DNA of 64,000 nt from JAYYZW01 sp965217605 (GCA_965217605.1 CBDCJB010000013.1:434001-498000), one strand, 5' to 3'; shown: positions 34,537 through 43,200, counted from the first letter of the stretch. The notes: a model not told the origin generated them from the letters alone. Numbers and translations: made by a program.

Positions 34537-36258
34537 TCAGGCGGGGTGTTGCTGCCACCAGCGCCGGACCGACGCATTGACCTCCGCAGCGTGAAAGCGC
34601 GCCACCTTCTGACTCGGTTCGAGCGCGTCTTCGTAAAAGAAATCCGGTAATTCGTCGTCTTCTTCGGTGAATCCCGCGGCCTTATTGAACTCGGCTTCGT
34701 ATCTCAAAGTTTCTCTGCCGAGCTCATGGAAGAATTCGGGTGCGAGATCGGTGCCGCAGGCGTCGTTGATATGGCCGACCATCATGTCGATGTGCGTGTT
34801 GGTAATGGACCGGCCAAAGATGCACAGCCCCAGCGAATCCGCGGTCGCACACAAGACCTGCATTTCCATGCTGACGTCGACGAGCTCGTCGATGTCTTTA
34901 CCGCTGCACTCGTATTTCGGCGCGTTGCCGGTGGTGTGATCGGCGCCCTGGGCCGTGACCATCATCGAGATGCCGGTGACTTCGATGACGCGCGGATCGT
35001 AGGCGCTGATTCCCTGCTTCTTGATTACGGGCGTGCGGCGCACGCCGTAATGGGCACCGGCGGCCGCCGTGCCCTGCGCCCACAGCTTGCCGTCAGCCGT
35101 ACCCGTGCGGATCGCTTCCATCGCCGCAGCCATGAAGTCGGCGTCACCGAAATCACCGAGACCGGCGTCCATCAACACGCCGATCATGGCGCCGGTTTCG
35201 ATGGTGTCCACACCCAGATCGTTGGCGAGATAGTTGAGACGGGCCAATTCGTCCGGATCGGCGATACCGCAATTCGTACCCATGAGTCCGAGCGTTTCAT
35301 ATTCGACCGGCGAGACGATTTCTTTACCGTCCGCATCGGCGTACACGTTGCTGCACTCGATCATGCAGCCCGGCATACAGGCATGCGAGGTCTCCCCGCC
35401 GCGTTCGAGATTCAATTCACGGATGAAATCGCCCCCCATCTTGAGCGTGCCGCTGTCGGTGTCGATTTGCCGGCCGCCGCTGAAATTATTGACCGGTAAA
35501 CCGCCCACGTAATTGGTGTAGTCGGCCATCATCGCCGTACCGTAATCCTTCAGCACATTCACGGCCTCGTCTTCGGTGATCATCGCGCCGTAGGTTTTGA
35601 CGCCCTTGATCACGTTCTTGCGATCGTGGAACGCCGGCATCTTGTCGAGGTCGCAGACGATCGCCTTGACCTTCTTACTGCCCATCACCGCACCGACCCC
35701 GCCGCGCGCGCACAGCCTGGCCGGCCGGCGATCGGTGTCGCTCATCGCAATGCCGGCGAGTAAGCCCTGGTATTCACCGACCGGGCCGCAGATCGCCAGG
35801 CTGACCTTTTTGCCGTAGTGCTCGTGCAACATACCCGCGCACTCGAAATTTCCCTTACCCATATAGGGTGCAGCGGTATCGAAGCTGAAGCTGCCATCCT
35901 TTTTGAGGTGGATGACGACCCAATCGCTTGCCGCGCCGTGAAGCGTAAAGCCCGCCAGATGCAGCTGACCCATAGCCAATCCGAACGACCCGCCGCCGTT
36001 CGATTCCTTGATCCCGCCCGTCAACGGACTCTTGCAGCCGACGCTCGTTCGATTCGCATTCGACCAATTGCTGCCGGCAAAGGGGCCGGCCGAAAAAATC
36101 AACGGGTTGTCCGGCCCCAAGGGATCGACCTCGCCTACGCCCATTTCCACAAGGGACTTCGCGATGAAGTAGCGCCCGGCCCGCGCGACCCGATCACCGG
36201 AAAATGCCTCTTCGCGTATGGATTGATCGTTCAGATCGATATGGAGATATCTGCGCAT
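34537..36258 (-). CDS. Aldehyde ferredoxin oxidoreductase-family (tungsten) enzyme
   Basis: A 573-residue AOR-family protein. The [4Fe-4S] cysteines are visible as Cys294, Cys298, Cys302 (SHACMPGCMIEC) and Cys479. The pterin/cluster motif DSLGLC (474-479) matches the Pyrococcus AOR DxxGLC. The first spacing is CxxxC rather than CxxC, a small deviation. The family oxidises aldehydes to acids, or reduces acids or aryl-CoA rings, at a bis-tungstopterin site. No ferredoxin, NADH-oxidising partner or cofactor-sulfurtransferase gene is adjacent. It could consume aldehydes from the keto acid decarboxylases in this window (inference). Confidence 0.85.
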   Translation of the reverse strand: MRRYLHIDLNDQSIREEAFSGDRVARAGRYFIAKSLVEMGVGEVDPLGPDNPLIFSAGPFAGSNWSNANRTSVGCKSPLTGGIKESNGGGSFGLAMGQLHLAGFTLHGAASDWVVIHLKKDGSFSFDTAAPYMGKGNFECAGMLHEHYGKKVSLAICGPVGEYQGLLAGIAMSDTDRRPARLCARGGVGAVMGSKKVKAIVCDLDKMPAFHDRKNVIKGVKTYGAMITEDEAVNVLKDYGTAMMADYTNYVGGLPVNNFSGGRQIDTDSGTLKMGGDFIRELNLERGGETSHACMPGCMIECSNVYADADGKEIVSPVEYETLGLMGTNCGIADPDELARLNYLANDLGVDTIETGAMIGVLMDAGLGDFGDADFMAAAMEAIRTGTADGKLWAQGTAAAGAHYGVRRTPVIKKQGISAYDPRVIEVTGISMMVTAQGADHTTGNAPKYECSGKDIDELVDVSMEMQVLCATADSLGLCIFGRSITNTHIDMMVGHINDACGTDLAPEFFHELGRETLRYEAEFNKAAGFTEEDDELPDFFYEDALEPSQKVARFHAAEVNASVRRWWQQHPA

Positions 36259-36389
36259 TGCGCCCGTCCTCGGTGGATGTCAGTGACCTAGGCGATTATA
36301 CCGGGCCTCGCGCACGGCGCCGCATTCGTCCGCATCACGCCGGCGCCCGGCTATGGATCATTAGCCTGTAGTGCAAGTAAAGTTACGCG

Positions 36390-37412
36390 ATGTCCATGCA
36401 CGCACCGGTGTCACAGGCTAGAAACCTAACGCGACGGCGGTTTCTGCGATCGGCGGTCGCCGCGGCGCTGGTAATGCACTATGGTTTTCAAACGCATGCC
36501 GCCGGTCCGCCGGTGGGTTACATTCCCGATCCCGACGATGCCGGTTACATTGCAGTCGAGGGCGGCAGGATCTGGTACCGCGTGGACGGCCGCCGGCATT
36601 TTGCGCGTGGCAAGATCCCGCTCGTGGTCCTGCACGGCGGTCCTGGCGCGAGCCATCACTACCTGCTGCCGCTGGTCGCGTTGTCCGATGAGCGACCGGT
36701 GGTCTTCTACGATCAATTGGATTCGGGACGGGCCGATCACCCGGGCGAGGAAGTCCATTGGACCGTCGCACGGTTCGTGTCCGAAATCGATGCACTCCGC
36801 AATGCGTTGGGCCTCGATCGCCTCGTCGTGCTCGGCAGTTCGTGTGGTGCAACCTGGGCGGCCGAATACGCGGTGAAGCGACCGCCCGGTCTGGTTGGCA
36901 CGGTCCTCGCGAGCCCGTTTCTGAGCGCCAAGCGCTGGATCAGCGACGCCGCGCGATTGCGGGCCGCGCTGCCCGCCGCCGTGCTGGCCACGCTGGAGCG
37001 CCATGAACGGGCCGGTAGCACGGATTCGGAGGAGTACCATGAAGCGGACATGGAATGGATCCGGCGTCACGTCTGCCGTCTCGATCCCTGGCCGGACTAC
37101 ATCAACCACACATTCGAATTGTTCAATGCGAAACTTTACGGATACATGAGGGATCCGAGCGAAAGCCGGCTGACCGGGCTTTTGAAAAATTACGACATCG
37201 AACCGGGCCTGGCCGAGATCCGCGTGCCCTCGCTGTATACCTGTGGTGAGTTCGACGAGGCTACGCCCGCCAGCACCCGCATGTTGGCGGCCGTAACCCC
37301 GGGCGCCCGGTTCGAGGAGTTTGCCGGCGCCTCGCACATGCCGCATGCCGAGACGCCCGAACCCTATCTCGCATCCTTGCGCGCCTTTCTGCTGCAGGCG
37401 GAGTCGACATGA
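36390..37412 (+). CDS. Tat-exported alpha/beta hydrolase, proline iminopeptidase-like
   Basis: A 340-residue alpha/beta hydrolase with a twin-arginine-type signal (TRRRFLRSAVAAALVM, residues 14-29, ending near THAAG). The HGGPG oxyanion motif (82-86), nucleophile elbow GSSCG with Ser151, and late Asp and His (EFDEATP, GASHMPHAE) fit the proline iminopeptidase/tricorn-interacting branch. The usual GGSWG is GSSCG, so the acyl group cleaved may differ. It lies 13 bases upstream of the thiolase gene and likely heads that operon. Periplasmic location is predicted. Confidence 0.75.
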   Translation: MSMHAPVSQARNLTRRRFLRSAVAAALVMHYGFQTHAAGPPVGYIPDPDDAGYIAVEGGRIWYRVDGRRHFARGKIPLVVLHGGPGASHHYLLPLVALSDERPVVFYDQLDSGRADHPGEEVHWTVARFVSEIDALRNALGLDRLVVLGSSCGATWAAEYAVKRPPGLVGTVLASPFLSAKRWISDAARLRAALPAAVLATLERHERAGSTDSEEYHEADMEWIRRHVCRLDPWPDYINHTFELFNAKLYGYMRDPSESRLTGLLKNYDIEPGLAEIRVPSLYTCGEFDEATPASTRMLAAVTPGARFEEFAGASHMPHAETPEPYLASLRAFLLQAEST

Positions 37413-37425
37413 GCGGCATGAATCG

Positions 37426-38577
37426 ATGACGACGCTGCGCGACAAAGCGGCCGTAACCGGGATCGGCGAGACCCGCTACACGCGTGACACTGAAAAAAGT
37501 CAGCTGGTATTGACCCTCGAAGCATCACTCGCCGCGATCGAGGATGCGGGGCTGAGTCCGAAGGACATCGACGGCGTGATCCCCTATACGCTGGGCGGCG
37601 TGGTGGCCGAGGACTTCATCACCAATTTCGGTCTCGAGGATCTGCGCTACTCGGCCGTGACGCCGATGGGCGGCGCGAGCGCTTGTGCGGCGCTGCAGAG
37701 CGCGGCCATGGCGGTCGCGACCGGCACCGCCCATCACGTGCTCCTGGCGCTGGGGCGTGCGAGTATCGCGAGCGCGCGCGCGGCGGATCGCATCCGACAG
37801 ATGCCGCAATTTCATGTCGTCAGTGAATTCGAAATGCCGCTCGGAACCAATGCGCCGGCGCAGTTCTATGCGCCGATGGCGCGCCGGCACATGGAACTCT
37901 ACGGCACCACCAGCGAGCAGATGGGGCATGTCGCCGTGACCTGCCGCAACCATGCGCAGCTGCACGACAACGCGATGATGCAAAAACCCATGACGCTCGA
38001 TGACCATCAGGGTTCGCGCATGATCGCTGATCCCTTTCGACTGTTCGACTGTTGCCTCGAAAGCGCGGGCGCCACCGCCGTGGTCGTCAGCGCCGTGGAG
38101 CGCGCGGCGGACCAACCACACCGGCCGATCTACATCGCCGGTGTGGCGGAGGGACATCCGGAATCACCGAGCGCCATCACGCAACGGCCGGACATGACGC
38201 AGTTGGGCTTGGCTAAAGCCGCCCCCAAAGCATTCGCCATGGCCGGCGTGACCCACGACGATATCGACGTGGCCGAGATCTACGACTGTTTTACCTATAC
38301 CGTGATCTGCCAACTCGAAGACATGGGCTTCTGCGCCAAAGGTGAAGGCGGGCCGTTCGTCGAGGACGGCCGCATCGGACTCGGCGGCGCGTTACCGGTG
38401 AACACCCACGGCGGACTCCTGTCACAAGCGCACATCGCCGGCATGAACCACATCGTCGAACTCGTGCGCCAGTTGCGCGGCGCGGCCGGACGCCGGCAGG
38501 TCGAGGGCGCGGACGTCGGCCTCGTGACGGGCTACGGTGATCTGGGCGACGGCTCGATCGCCATCATGCGGCGCTGA
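37426..38577 (+). CDS. Thiolase-fold lipid-transfer protein / retro-aldolase-like (Ltp2/SCP-x type)
   Basis: A 383-residue non-condensing thiolase-family protein. Typical segments are VTPMGGASACAALQSA, EIYDCFTYTVICQLEDMGFC and NTHGGLLSQAHIAGMNHI. The following DUF35 and MaoC genes reproduce the set seen in steroid side-chain degradation, where Ltp2 with a DUF35 partner cleaves a beta-hydroxyacyl-CoA by retro-aldol reaction. The ATG at 37426 (MTTLRDKAAVTGIG) is chosen because family proteins start there; upstream in-frame sequence overlaps the hydrolase gene. Exact substrate unknown; a classical thiolase is less likely. Confidence 0.8.
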   Translation: MTTLRDKAAVTGIGETRYTRDTEKSQLVLTLEASLAAIEDAGLSPKDIDGVIPYTLGGVVAEDFITNFGLEDLRYSAVTPMGGASACAALQSAAMAVATGTAHHVLLALGRASIASARAADRIRQMPQFHVVSEFEMPLGTNAPAQFYAPMARRHMELYGTTSEQMGHVAVTCRNHAQLHDNAMMQKPMTLDDHQGSRMIADPFRLFDCCLESAGATAVVVSAVERAADQPHRPIYIAGVAEGHPESPSAITQRPDMTQLGLAKAAPKAFAMAGVTHDDIDVAEIYDCFTYTVICQLEDMGFCAKGEGGPFVEDGRIGLGGALPVNTHGGLLSQAHIAGMNHIVELVRQLRGAAGRRQVEGADVGLVTGYGDLGDGSIAIMRR

Positions 38578-38582
38578 AGGCT

Positions 38583-39038
38583 GTGGTCGTCACCGAATTC
38601 GACAAACCGCGGCCCGAGCCGACGCCCGACAGCCAGCCTTTCTGGGATGCGTTGAAGGCCCATGTGCTCGTGTTTCAACATTGCTTGCAATGCGGCCAAA
38701 CGCGCCATTATCCGCGCCCGGTCTGCGACCGGTGTTTCTCCATGGAATACGAATGGAGGGAAGCCAGTGGGCGCGGCACGGTTTACAGTTGGACGGTCAA
38801 TCACCACGCCTTCCACCCGGGTTTCAAAGCGGACACGCCGTATGTCACCCTCACCGTCGACATGGAAGAAGGGGTGCGCATGCAGGCGCCTTTACTCGAT
38901 GCCATCAGCGCGGATTTGTCGATCGATCTCGCGGTTGAAATCGACTTCGACGACGTGAGCAAAGACTTGACGCTGCCGTGCTTTCGATTGTTTGCCCGCA
39001 AGCGGGCTCCTACGGTGCTGCCGATAAAAAATGACTGA
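38583..39038 (+). CDS. DUF35 zinc-ribbon / OB-fold acyl-CoA-associated protein
   Basis: 151 residues. A zinc ribbon CxxC-x10-CxxC (Cys34, Cys37, Cys48, Cys51) precedes an OB-fold segment (GTVYSWTVNHHAFHP, PYVTLTVDM). Such proteins partner Ltp-type thiolases. It begins with GTG 5 bases after the thiolase stop. The last 16 or so residues (LFARKRAPTVLPIKND) are encoded by a REP-like unit at 38991-39013 and following bases, so the native C-terminus has been replaced or extended. It overlaps the next gene by 8 bases. Confidence 0.82.
   Translation: MVVTEFDKPRPEPTPDSQPFWDALKAHVLVFQHCLQCGQTRHYPRPVCDRCFSMEYEWREASGRGTVYSWTVNHHAFHPGFKADTPYVTLTVDMEEGVRMQAPLLDAISADLSIDLAVEIDFDDVSKDLTLPCFRLFARKRAPTVLPIKND
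38991..39013. repeat. REP-like unit, family B, inside the DUF35 coding region
   Basis: TTTGCCCGCAAGCGGGCTCC (from 38991) is the reverse orientation of the GTAGGAGCCCGCTTGCGGGC unit found at 20175-20198 and elsewhere. It lies in frame at the 3' end of the DUF35 gene and encodes its last conserved-region replacement residues. Confidence 0.75.
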
Positions 39039-39486
39039 ATTGCTGTCCCCCGATATTCGGTCCTGGGTCGGGCGATCGGCGCCGCCGCAGCGCATCGAAG
39101 TAACCCGTCGCGACATCGTCAAATACGCCATCGCGACCGAACAACGCCTGGAGAAGTATCTTAACGGTGACGAAGCGCCGCCGATGTTTTTGTATGGCGC
39201 CGCCGCGCCGCTCATGTCAATCGACAAACTCGGACCCGACGGCCTGCGCCGCGATAACCTGGCGCCCGACTTGCCGCTCAAACGCGCGATGGCGGGCGGC
39301 GTCAAACAGGTCTATCACCGGCCGGTCAAACCGGGGGACGTGTTACTCATAACGCGCGAGATCGTCGACATGTTCGAAAAACAGGGGTCGAAGGGGCCCC
39401 TGATCTTCACCGTTTATGCGATCACCATTACGACCGAGAACGGCGAAGTCGTGATGGAGGAAACGCAGAGCCGTATTAACTGGTAA
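39031..39486 (+). CDS. MaoC-like dehydratase, N-terminal (FAS1-like) half
   Basis: A 151-residue hot-dog-fold protein of the MaoC/FAS1-like dehydratase type. It has AAPLMSIDKLGPDGLRRD, MAGGVKQVYHRPVKPGDVL and a C-terminal FTVYAITITTENGEVVMEE strand pair. These half-size proteins pair with a second MaoC subunit to make an enoyl-CoA hydratase, as ChsH1 and ChsH2 do in steroid degradation. The next gene encodes that partner but contains a stop codon. It overlaps the DUF35 gene by 8 bases. Confidence 0.75.
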   Translation: MTELLSPDIRSWVGRSAPPQRIEVTRRDIVKYAIATEQRLEKYLNGDEAPPMFLYGAAAPLMSIDKLGPDGLRRDNLAPDLPLKRAMAGGVKQVYHRPVKPGDVLLITREIVDMFEKQGSKGPLIFTVYAITITTENGEVVMEETQSRINW

Positions 39487-39492
39487 GCGCCC

Positions 39493-39906
39493 ATGCCCGT
39501 GCTCAGTGAGCTCGAAATCGGTTAATCGCTTGCGCAGCGCACGTTCACGCCGAGCAACGTTTCCCTGTTTCTGTACAACGCCGCGATCTGGAATCCACAC
39601 CGCATCCACTACGACGAACGCTACGTGACCGACGTGGAAAACCACCGAGGAATCGTCGTGGACGGTCCCCTACAGGGCGACTGGTTGACCCAGACCGTAC
39701 TCGAGTGGCTCGGCCCGGAGGGTTCCTTCGTCGAGTTCGAATACTCGAACCGTAAAGTGTCTTATCTCGGCGATAATCTATACTCCGGTGGACAGGTAGC
39801 GACCATCGACGATAAGACGGGTTTGGTAACACTCGAACTCTTCATCAAAAATGACCAGGGAGAAATCACGACCCCGGGTCGGGCCGTCGTCCGTCTGGAA
39901 GGATGA
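39493..39906 (+). pseudogene. MaoC-like dehydratase, catalytic half, with early in-frame TAA
   Basis: From the ATG at 39493 the frame reads MPVLSELEIG, then TAA (39523-39525), then continues for 127 codons as SLAQRTFTPSNVSLFLYNAA, WNPHRIHYDERY and GPLQGDWLTQ. The Asp and His of the MaoC hydratase site lie in the HRIHYDE segment. Relatives read a Gln or Glu at the stop position (ELEVGQ or similar), so a CAA to TAA change is likely. A GTG at 39625 is the first good internal start but omits the catalytic region. Without readthrough or re-initiation the hydratase pair is non-functional. The stop is followed by a 4-base overlap with the radical SAM gene. Confidence 0.8.
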
Positions 39907-40895
39907 AGGTCGAAGCACCATCAGGCACACCGGCTGTCGCACGCGAGCGGCGATTCCTCATCGACGACTACGAGCCGCCGTATGTGGCGCTCTATCGCAG
40001 CGGCGAGCTCGAACGTCGCGTTGATAGCGCGTTGCAGGAACTCGAAGACTGCTGCGCGTGCCCGCGTAACTGCCACGTCAATCGCCTCGAGAACGTCGCG
40101 CGCGTATGTCACACCGGGCGGCACGCGATCGTCTCGAGCGCGTTTCCACACTTCGGCGAGGAAGACTGCCTGCGCGGCTGGAACGGCTCGGGTACGATTT
40201 TCTTCGGGCTATGCAATCTGCGCTGCGTGTTCTGCCAGAACTGGGATATCTCGCAGCAGAAAGACGGCGATGAGTACGACGCCGAACAGATCGCATCCAT
40301 GATGCTGGGCCTGCAGGAACGCGGCTGCCACAACATCAACTTCGTTACGCCGGAACACGTCGTGCCTCAGGTCATCGAAGCGATCGCGGCGGCGGTGCCG
40401 CGCGGCCTACGCCTACCCATCGTCTATAACACCAGCGCCTATGACGCAATCGCATCGCTCGAGCTCCTAGACGGCATCGTCGACATCTACATGCCCGACT
40501 TCAAATTCTGGCATCGCGAGAGCGCGCGCCGCCTCGCCAAAGCCAAGGATTACCCGGAGTGCGCCCGCGCTGCGATCCGCGAGATGCACCGCCAGGTCGG
40601 TCCGCTACGCTTCGGCCCCGACGGCCTGGCGCGGCGCGGGGTGCTGGTGCGTCACCTGGTCATGCCCGGTCAGGAAGACGAATCACGCGCAATACTCGAA
40701 TGGCTGGCTGACGAAGTGTCCGCTGATACTTACGTCAACGTCATGGCGCAATACCGTCCAACGTACCAGGTCGGCCCCGCGGATCCGACGGGCAAATACC
40801 GTGATATCGATCGCCGGCCACGGGATTTGGAGATGGAAACCGCCATCGGCGCCGCGCGCGATGCCGGCCTGCGCATTGATACACGTTTAGCGTAA
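39903..40895 (+). CDS. Radical SAM protein, PflX-like (COG1313 type)
   Basis: A 330-residue radical SAM protein. The 4Fe-4S motif is CNLRCVFC (Cys104, Cys108, Cys111). A Cys-rich N-terminal segment (CCACPRNC at 50-57, Cys70) precedes it, and YMPDFKFW and VLVRHLVMPG fit the PflX/AmmeMemoRadiSam-type family, relatives of pyruvate formate-lyase activase whose substrates are unknown. It starts with ATGA overlap on the maoC pseudogene. Its place in a beta-oxidation-like operon is unusual. No glycyl-radical enzyme is visible in the window. Confidence 0.8.
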   Translation: MKVEAPSGTPAVARERRFLIDDYEPPYVALYRSGELERRVDSALQELEDCCACPRNCHVNRLENVARVCHTGRHAIVSSAFPHFGEEDCLRGWNGSGTIFFGLCNLRCVFCQNWDISQQKDGDEYDAEQIASMMLGLQERGCHNINFVTPEHVVPQVIEAIAAAVPRGLRLPIVYNTSAYDAIASLELLDGIVDIYMPDFKFWHRESARRLAKAKDYPECARAAIREMHRQVGPLRFGPDGLARRGVLVRHLVMPGQEDESRAILEWLADEVSADTYVNVMAQYRPTYQVGPADPTGKYRDIDRRPRDLEMETAIGAARDAGLRIDTRLA

Positions 40896-40919
40896 TCGAT
40901 CAGAACAAGGGGAGACGAA

Positions 40920-41558
40920 ATGGCGCAAATACCCGAGTGGTGGCTCAAAGGCGATTGGTTCGACGTGTGCAGTTGCAGCCTTCCGTGTCCGTGTGAATTC
41001 GCGGAGCCGCCCACCGGCGGCCACTGCGAAGGCGTGTTGGCCTGGCACGTACGCGAAGGCGCATTCGGTGACGTAGGTCTGGATGACATGAATGTCGTGG
41101 CAGTATCGAAGTTCGACGGCAATGTATGGGCGGGCGATCAGACCGTGCGCCTGGGCATGTTCATCGACGAACGCGCCGACGACGACCAGCGTGGCGCGCT
41201 GTCTCAGATCTTTTCCGGATCGGCCGGCGGTTTCATGGCGACCTTCGCGAATATCATCTGCGAGACGCTCGGCGTCGAATCCGCGCCCATCACCTTTGAA
41301 ATCGCTGACGATCTGGCCTACTGGAAAGTGGTGATCCCCGGCAAGGTCGACGCCAGCGCGGCGGCGCTGGGCGGACCCACGACGCCGTCGGGCAAGCGCG
41401 TGCAATTGTTCAACATGCCGGGTTCAGAAGTCGGGCCGGGTGACGGTCCCGCTACCTGGGGGACGGCCACGACGAACAAGGTCGACGCTTACGATTACGT
41501 GTGGGATTGGGCCGGGAAATCCAGCAAACACATTCCGTTCGACTGGGTCGGACCGTAG
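40920..41558 (+). CDS. DUF1326 domain protein (copy 1)
   Basis: A 212-residue DUF1326 protein. It has the Cys-rich motif CSCSLPCPCEF near residues 18-28, then GHCEGVLAWHVREGAFGD and a VRLGMFIDERADDDQRGAL segment. GGGGAG is 4-5 bases upstream of the ATG. The clustered Cys residues suggest metal or cluster binding, but the family has no assigned function. It ends the thiolase/MaoC/radical SAM operon. A paralog at 54822-55448 has the same motif pattern. Confidence 0.78.
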   Translation: MAQIPEWWLKGDWFDVCSCSLPCPCEFAEPPTGGHCEGVLAWHVREGAFGDVGLDDMNVVAVSKFDGNVWAGDQTVRLGMFIDERADDDQRGALSQIFSGSAGGFMATFANIICETLGVESAPITFEIADDLAYWKVVIPGKVDASAAALGGPTTPSGKRVQLFNMPGSEVGPGDGPATWGTATTNKVDAYDYVWDWAGKSSKHIPFDWVGP

Positions 41559-41608
41559 GCCGTTGCGCTTCAATCAGTGCACATGAGCGCCGCGATCGCG
41601 GGTCACGT

Positions 41609-42400
41609 TTACCAACTGTTGCGCAGCTCGCGCAGCTTCAGGAATACCGCTTTAGGATCCGGATCATCGGGCAAATCCGGAAAGGCTTCGCGCAGTTTCC
41701 CGATCACCGACGGATTGCGGAGCCGGAAAAACGTATTGATTTCCTTCTCAAGACCTAGGGTCGACACCAGCGCCGCATTGGGATCCTGATCTTGAACGTC
41801 ATCCATCAAGGCACGCGCTTTTTCATTATCAGGCTCGCGATCGAGCGTGAATTCTAGATTGTTGGCGATGTAATCGTGGCCGGGATAGATCAGGGTGTCG
41901 TCGGACAGCTTGGCGAGTTGATTGACGAAGGTATCGTAGAGTTCCGCCGGGTGACCGCCATGGTGGCAGTTGCCGGCGCCAGCGTTAAATAAGGTATCAC
42001 CGCAAAACAACGCCGGCGTCTCGGTATGCGACAACAAGCACACGTGGCTCATCGTGTGGCCGGGGGTATCCAGCGCTTCGAGCTCCACAGTGGTGCCGAT
42101 TTTGATCACGTCTCCCGCATTCAGCCCGCGGTCCATGCCGGAGATCGCGTCCTTGGCGTTAGCATGCGCCAGCAACTTCGCGCCGCTTGCGGCAATGATG
42201 GCGTCGTTGCCGCCCGTATGGTCAAAATGCTCGTGGGTATTCAGAACTTGCGTGATCTGCCATCCGTTTGCGCTCGCCGCGGCCAGGCATTTTTCGTGAT
42301 CGAGCGGATCGACCGCCATCGCCTCGCCCGTCTCGCCGCAGACGAGCAAATAATTGAAGTTACGATAAGCATTACCCGTCCAAACCTGTTCTACGATCAT
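41609..42400 (-). CDS. gloB: Hydroxyacylglutathione hydrolase (glyoxalase II)
   Basis: A 263-residue metallo-beta-lactamase-fold hydrolase. The metal motif THEHFDHTGG gives His56, His58, Asp60 and His61. Later ligands lie in DTPGHTMSHV, FCGDTLFNAGAG and YPGHDY. Length and the C-terminal substrate-binding helices (INTFFRLRNP) match GloB, which hydrolyses S-lactoylglutathione to lactate. Likely monocistronic, with DUF502 upstream on the same strand. A half REP unit lies just upstream. Confidence 0.9.
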   Translation of the reverse strand: MIVEQVWTGNAYRNFNYLLVCGETGEAMAVDPLDHEKCLAAASANGWQITQVLNTHEHFDHTGGNDAIIAASGAKLLAHANAKDAISGMDRGLNAGDVIKIGTTVELEALDTPGHTMSHVCLLSHTETPALFCGDTLFNAGAGNCHHGGHPAELYDTFVNQLAKLSDDTLIYPGHDYIANNLEFTLDREPDNEKARALMDDVQDQDPNAALVSTLGLEKEINTFFRLRNPSVIGKLREAFPDLPDDPDPKAVFLKLRELRNSW

Positions 42401-42457
42401 CGAACGTCTCCCGCGCGCATGCGCTCCGCTTTCGCCATAGCTTATCCCGAATCCGAT

Positions 42458-42471
42458 GTAGGAGCCCGCTT
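42458..42471. repeat. Half REP-like unit, family B
   Basis: GTAGGAGCCCGCTT matches the first half of the family B unit and then stops abruptly at TCTAGA. It lies between the DUF502 stop and the glyoxalase II start, probably a decayed or truncated copy. Confidence 0.5.
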
Positions 42472-42478
42472 CTAGAAT

Positions 42479-43072
42479 CTACGTTTCGCCACCACCCTCC
42501 ATCCACCCCGTGAGCATCGAACGCATCGCTTCATCAACCGTCATGTCGATGGGCGTGACCCATGCGCGGGGAATGAACAGCGTATAGCCGCCGATCTGAT
42601 AACTCATCGGTAAATAAACGGCGACGCAGTCGCCCGCGGCGATGCGATCGTCGAGTCCGTCGAGGTCGCGCCGAGTCATCAAGCCCACCAGGCTCATGTC
42701 CAAATCCGGGTGCCTCACGCTGACGACTTGATCGGTTCGCGCGGTGTCGTCCGGGGTTAGAAAAACCGTAAGCTGCTTTAACGCGACATAGAGCTCTTTG
42801 ACGACCGGGAGATGTTTCAGCGGGATCTCGACCGTGTTATAAATCCAACGCGTCAACCGAGACGACACGAGCAAGCCGAGGAAAAAGATGAATGCGACGC
42901 CGACCGCGATGCCAATGCCCGGCACATACGGCAACCCCGGCGCCACGGCGTGAGCGAGTTCGCTGCTCACGCGATTGAGCCAATCGACGAAATAATAGAC
43001 CGCGTAGACAGTGAGAAAGACAGGCAAGAAAGCGAGCAATCCGTTCAGAAAGGTTTTCACGAGCGTACGCAT
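42479..43072 (-). CDS. DUF502 inner-membrane protein
   Basis: A 197-residue membrane protein. TM segments lie at about residues 8-30 (LNGLLAFLPVFLTVYAVYYF) and 50-68 (IGIAVGVAFIFFLGLLVSS), then a conserved soluble part (WIYNTVEIPLKHLPVVKELY, FIPRAWVTPIDM). This matches DUF502, widespread in bacteria with no known function. The ATG at 43072 is chosen over 43138 because AAGGGGGG sits just upstream and the homology begins MRTLVKTFLNG. Divergent from the hydrolase at 43201. Confidence 0.85.
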   Translation of the reverse strand: MRTLVKTFLNGLLAFLPVFLTVYAVYYFVDWLNRVSSELAHAVAPGLPYVPGIGIAVGVAFIFFLGLLVSSRLTRWIYNTVEIPLKHLPVVKELYVALKQLTVFLTPDDTARTDQVVSVRHPDLDMSLVGLMTRRDLDGLDDRIAAGDCVAVYLPMSYQIGGYTLFIPRAWVTPIDMTVDEAMRSMLTGWMEGGGET

Positions 43073-43200
43073 GGTCCCCCCTTTGGTCAGCGCTGATTTT
43101 GATTCGATAGCGGCGTATTCTATTCGCGCGCCTGGCATCGAGCCTGCGCTTTGTCGGGCATAATGTCGACGCCAATTCGACCGGAGGATGCGGTTAAGTA

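Noticed and set aside
39523..39525. TAA in the MaoC gene as a true gene boundary, making a 10-residue leader peptide
   Set aside because: The conserved MaoC frame continues directly after the stop, and the first ten residues match the family start, so it is an interruption, not a leader.
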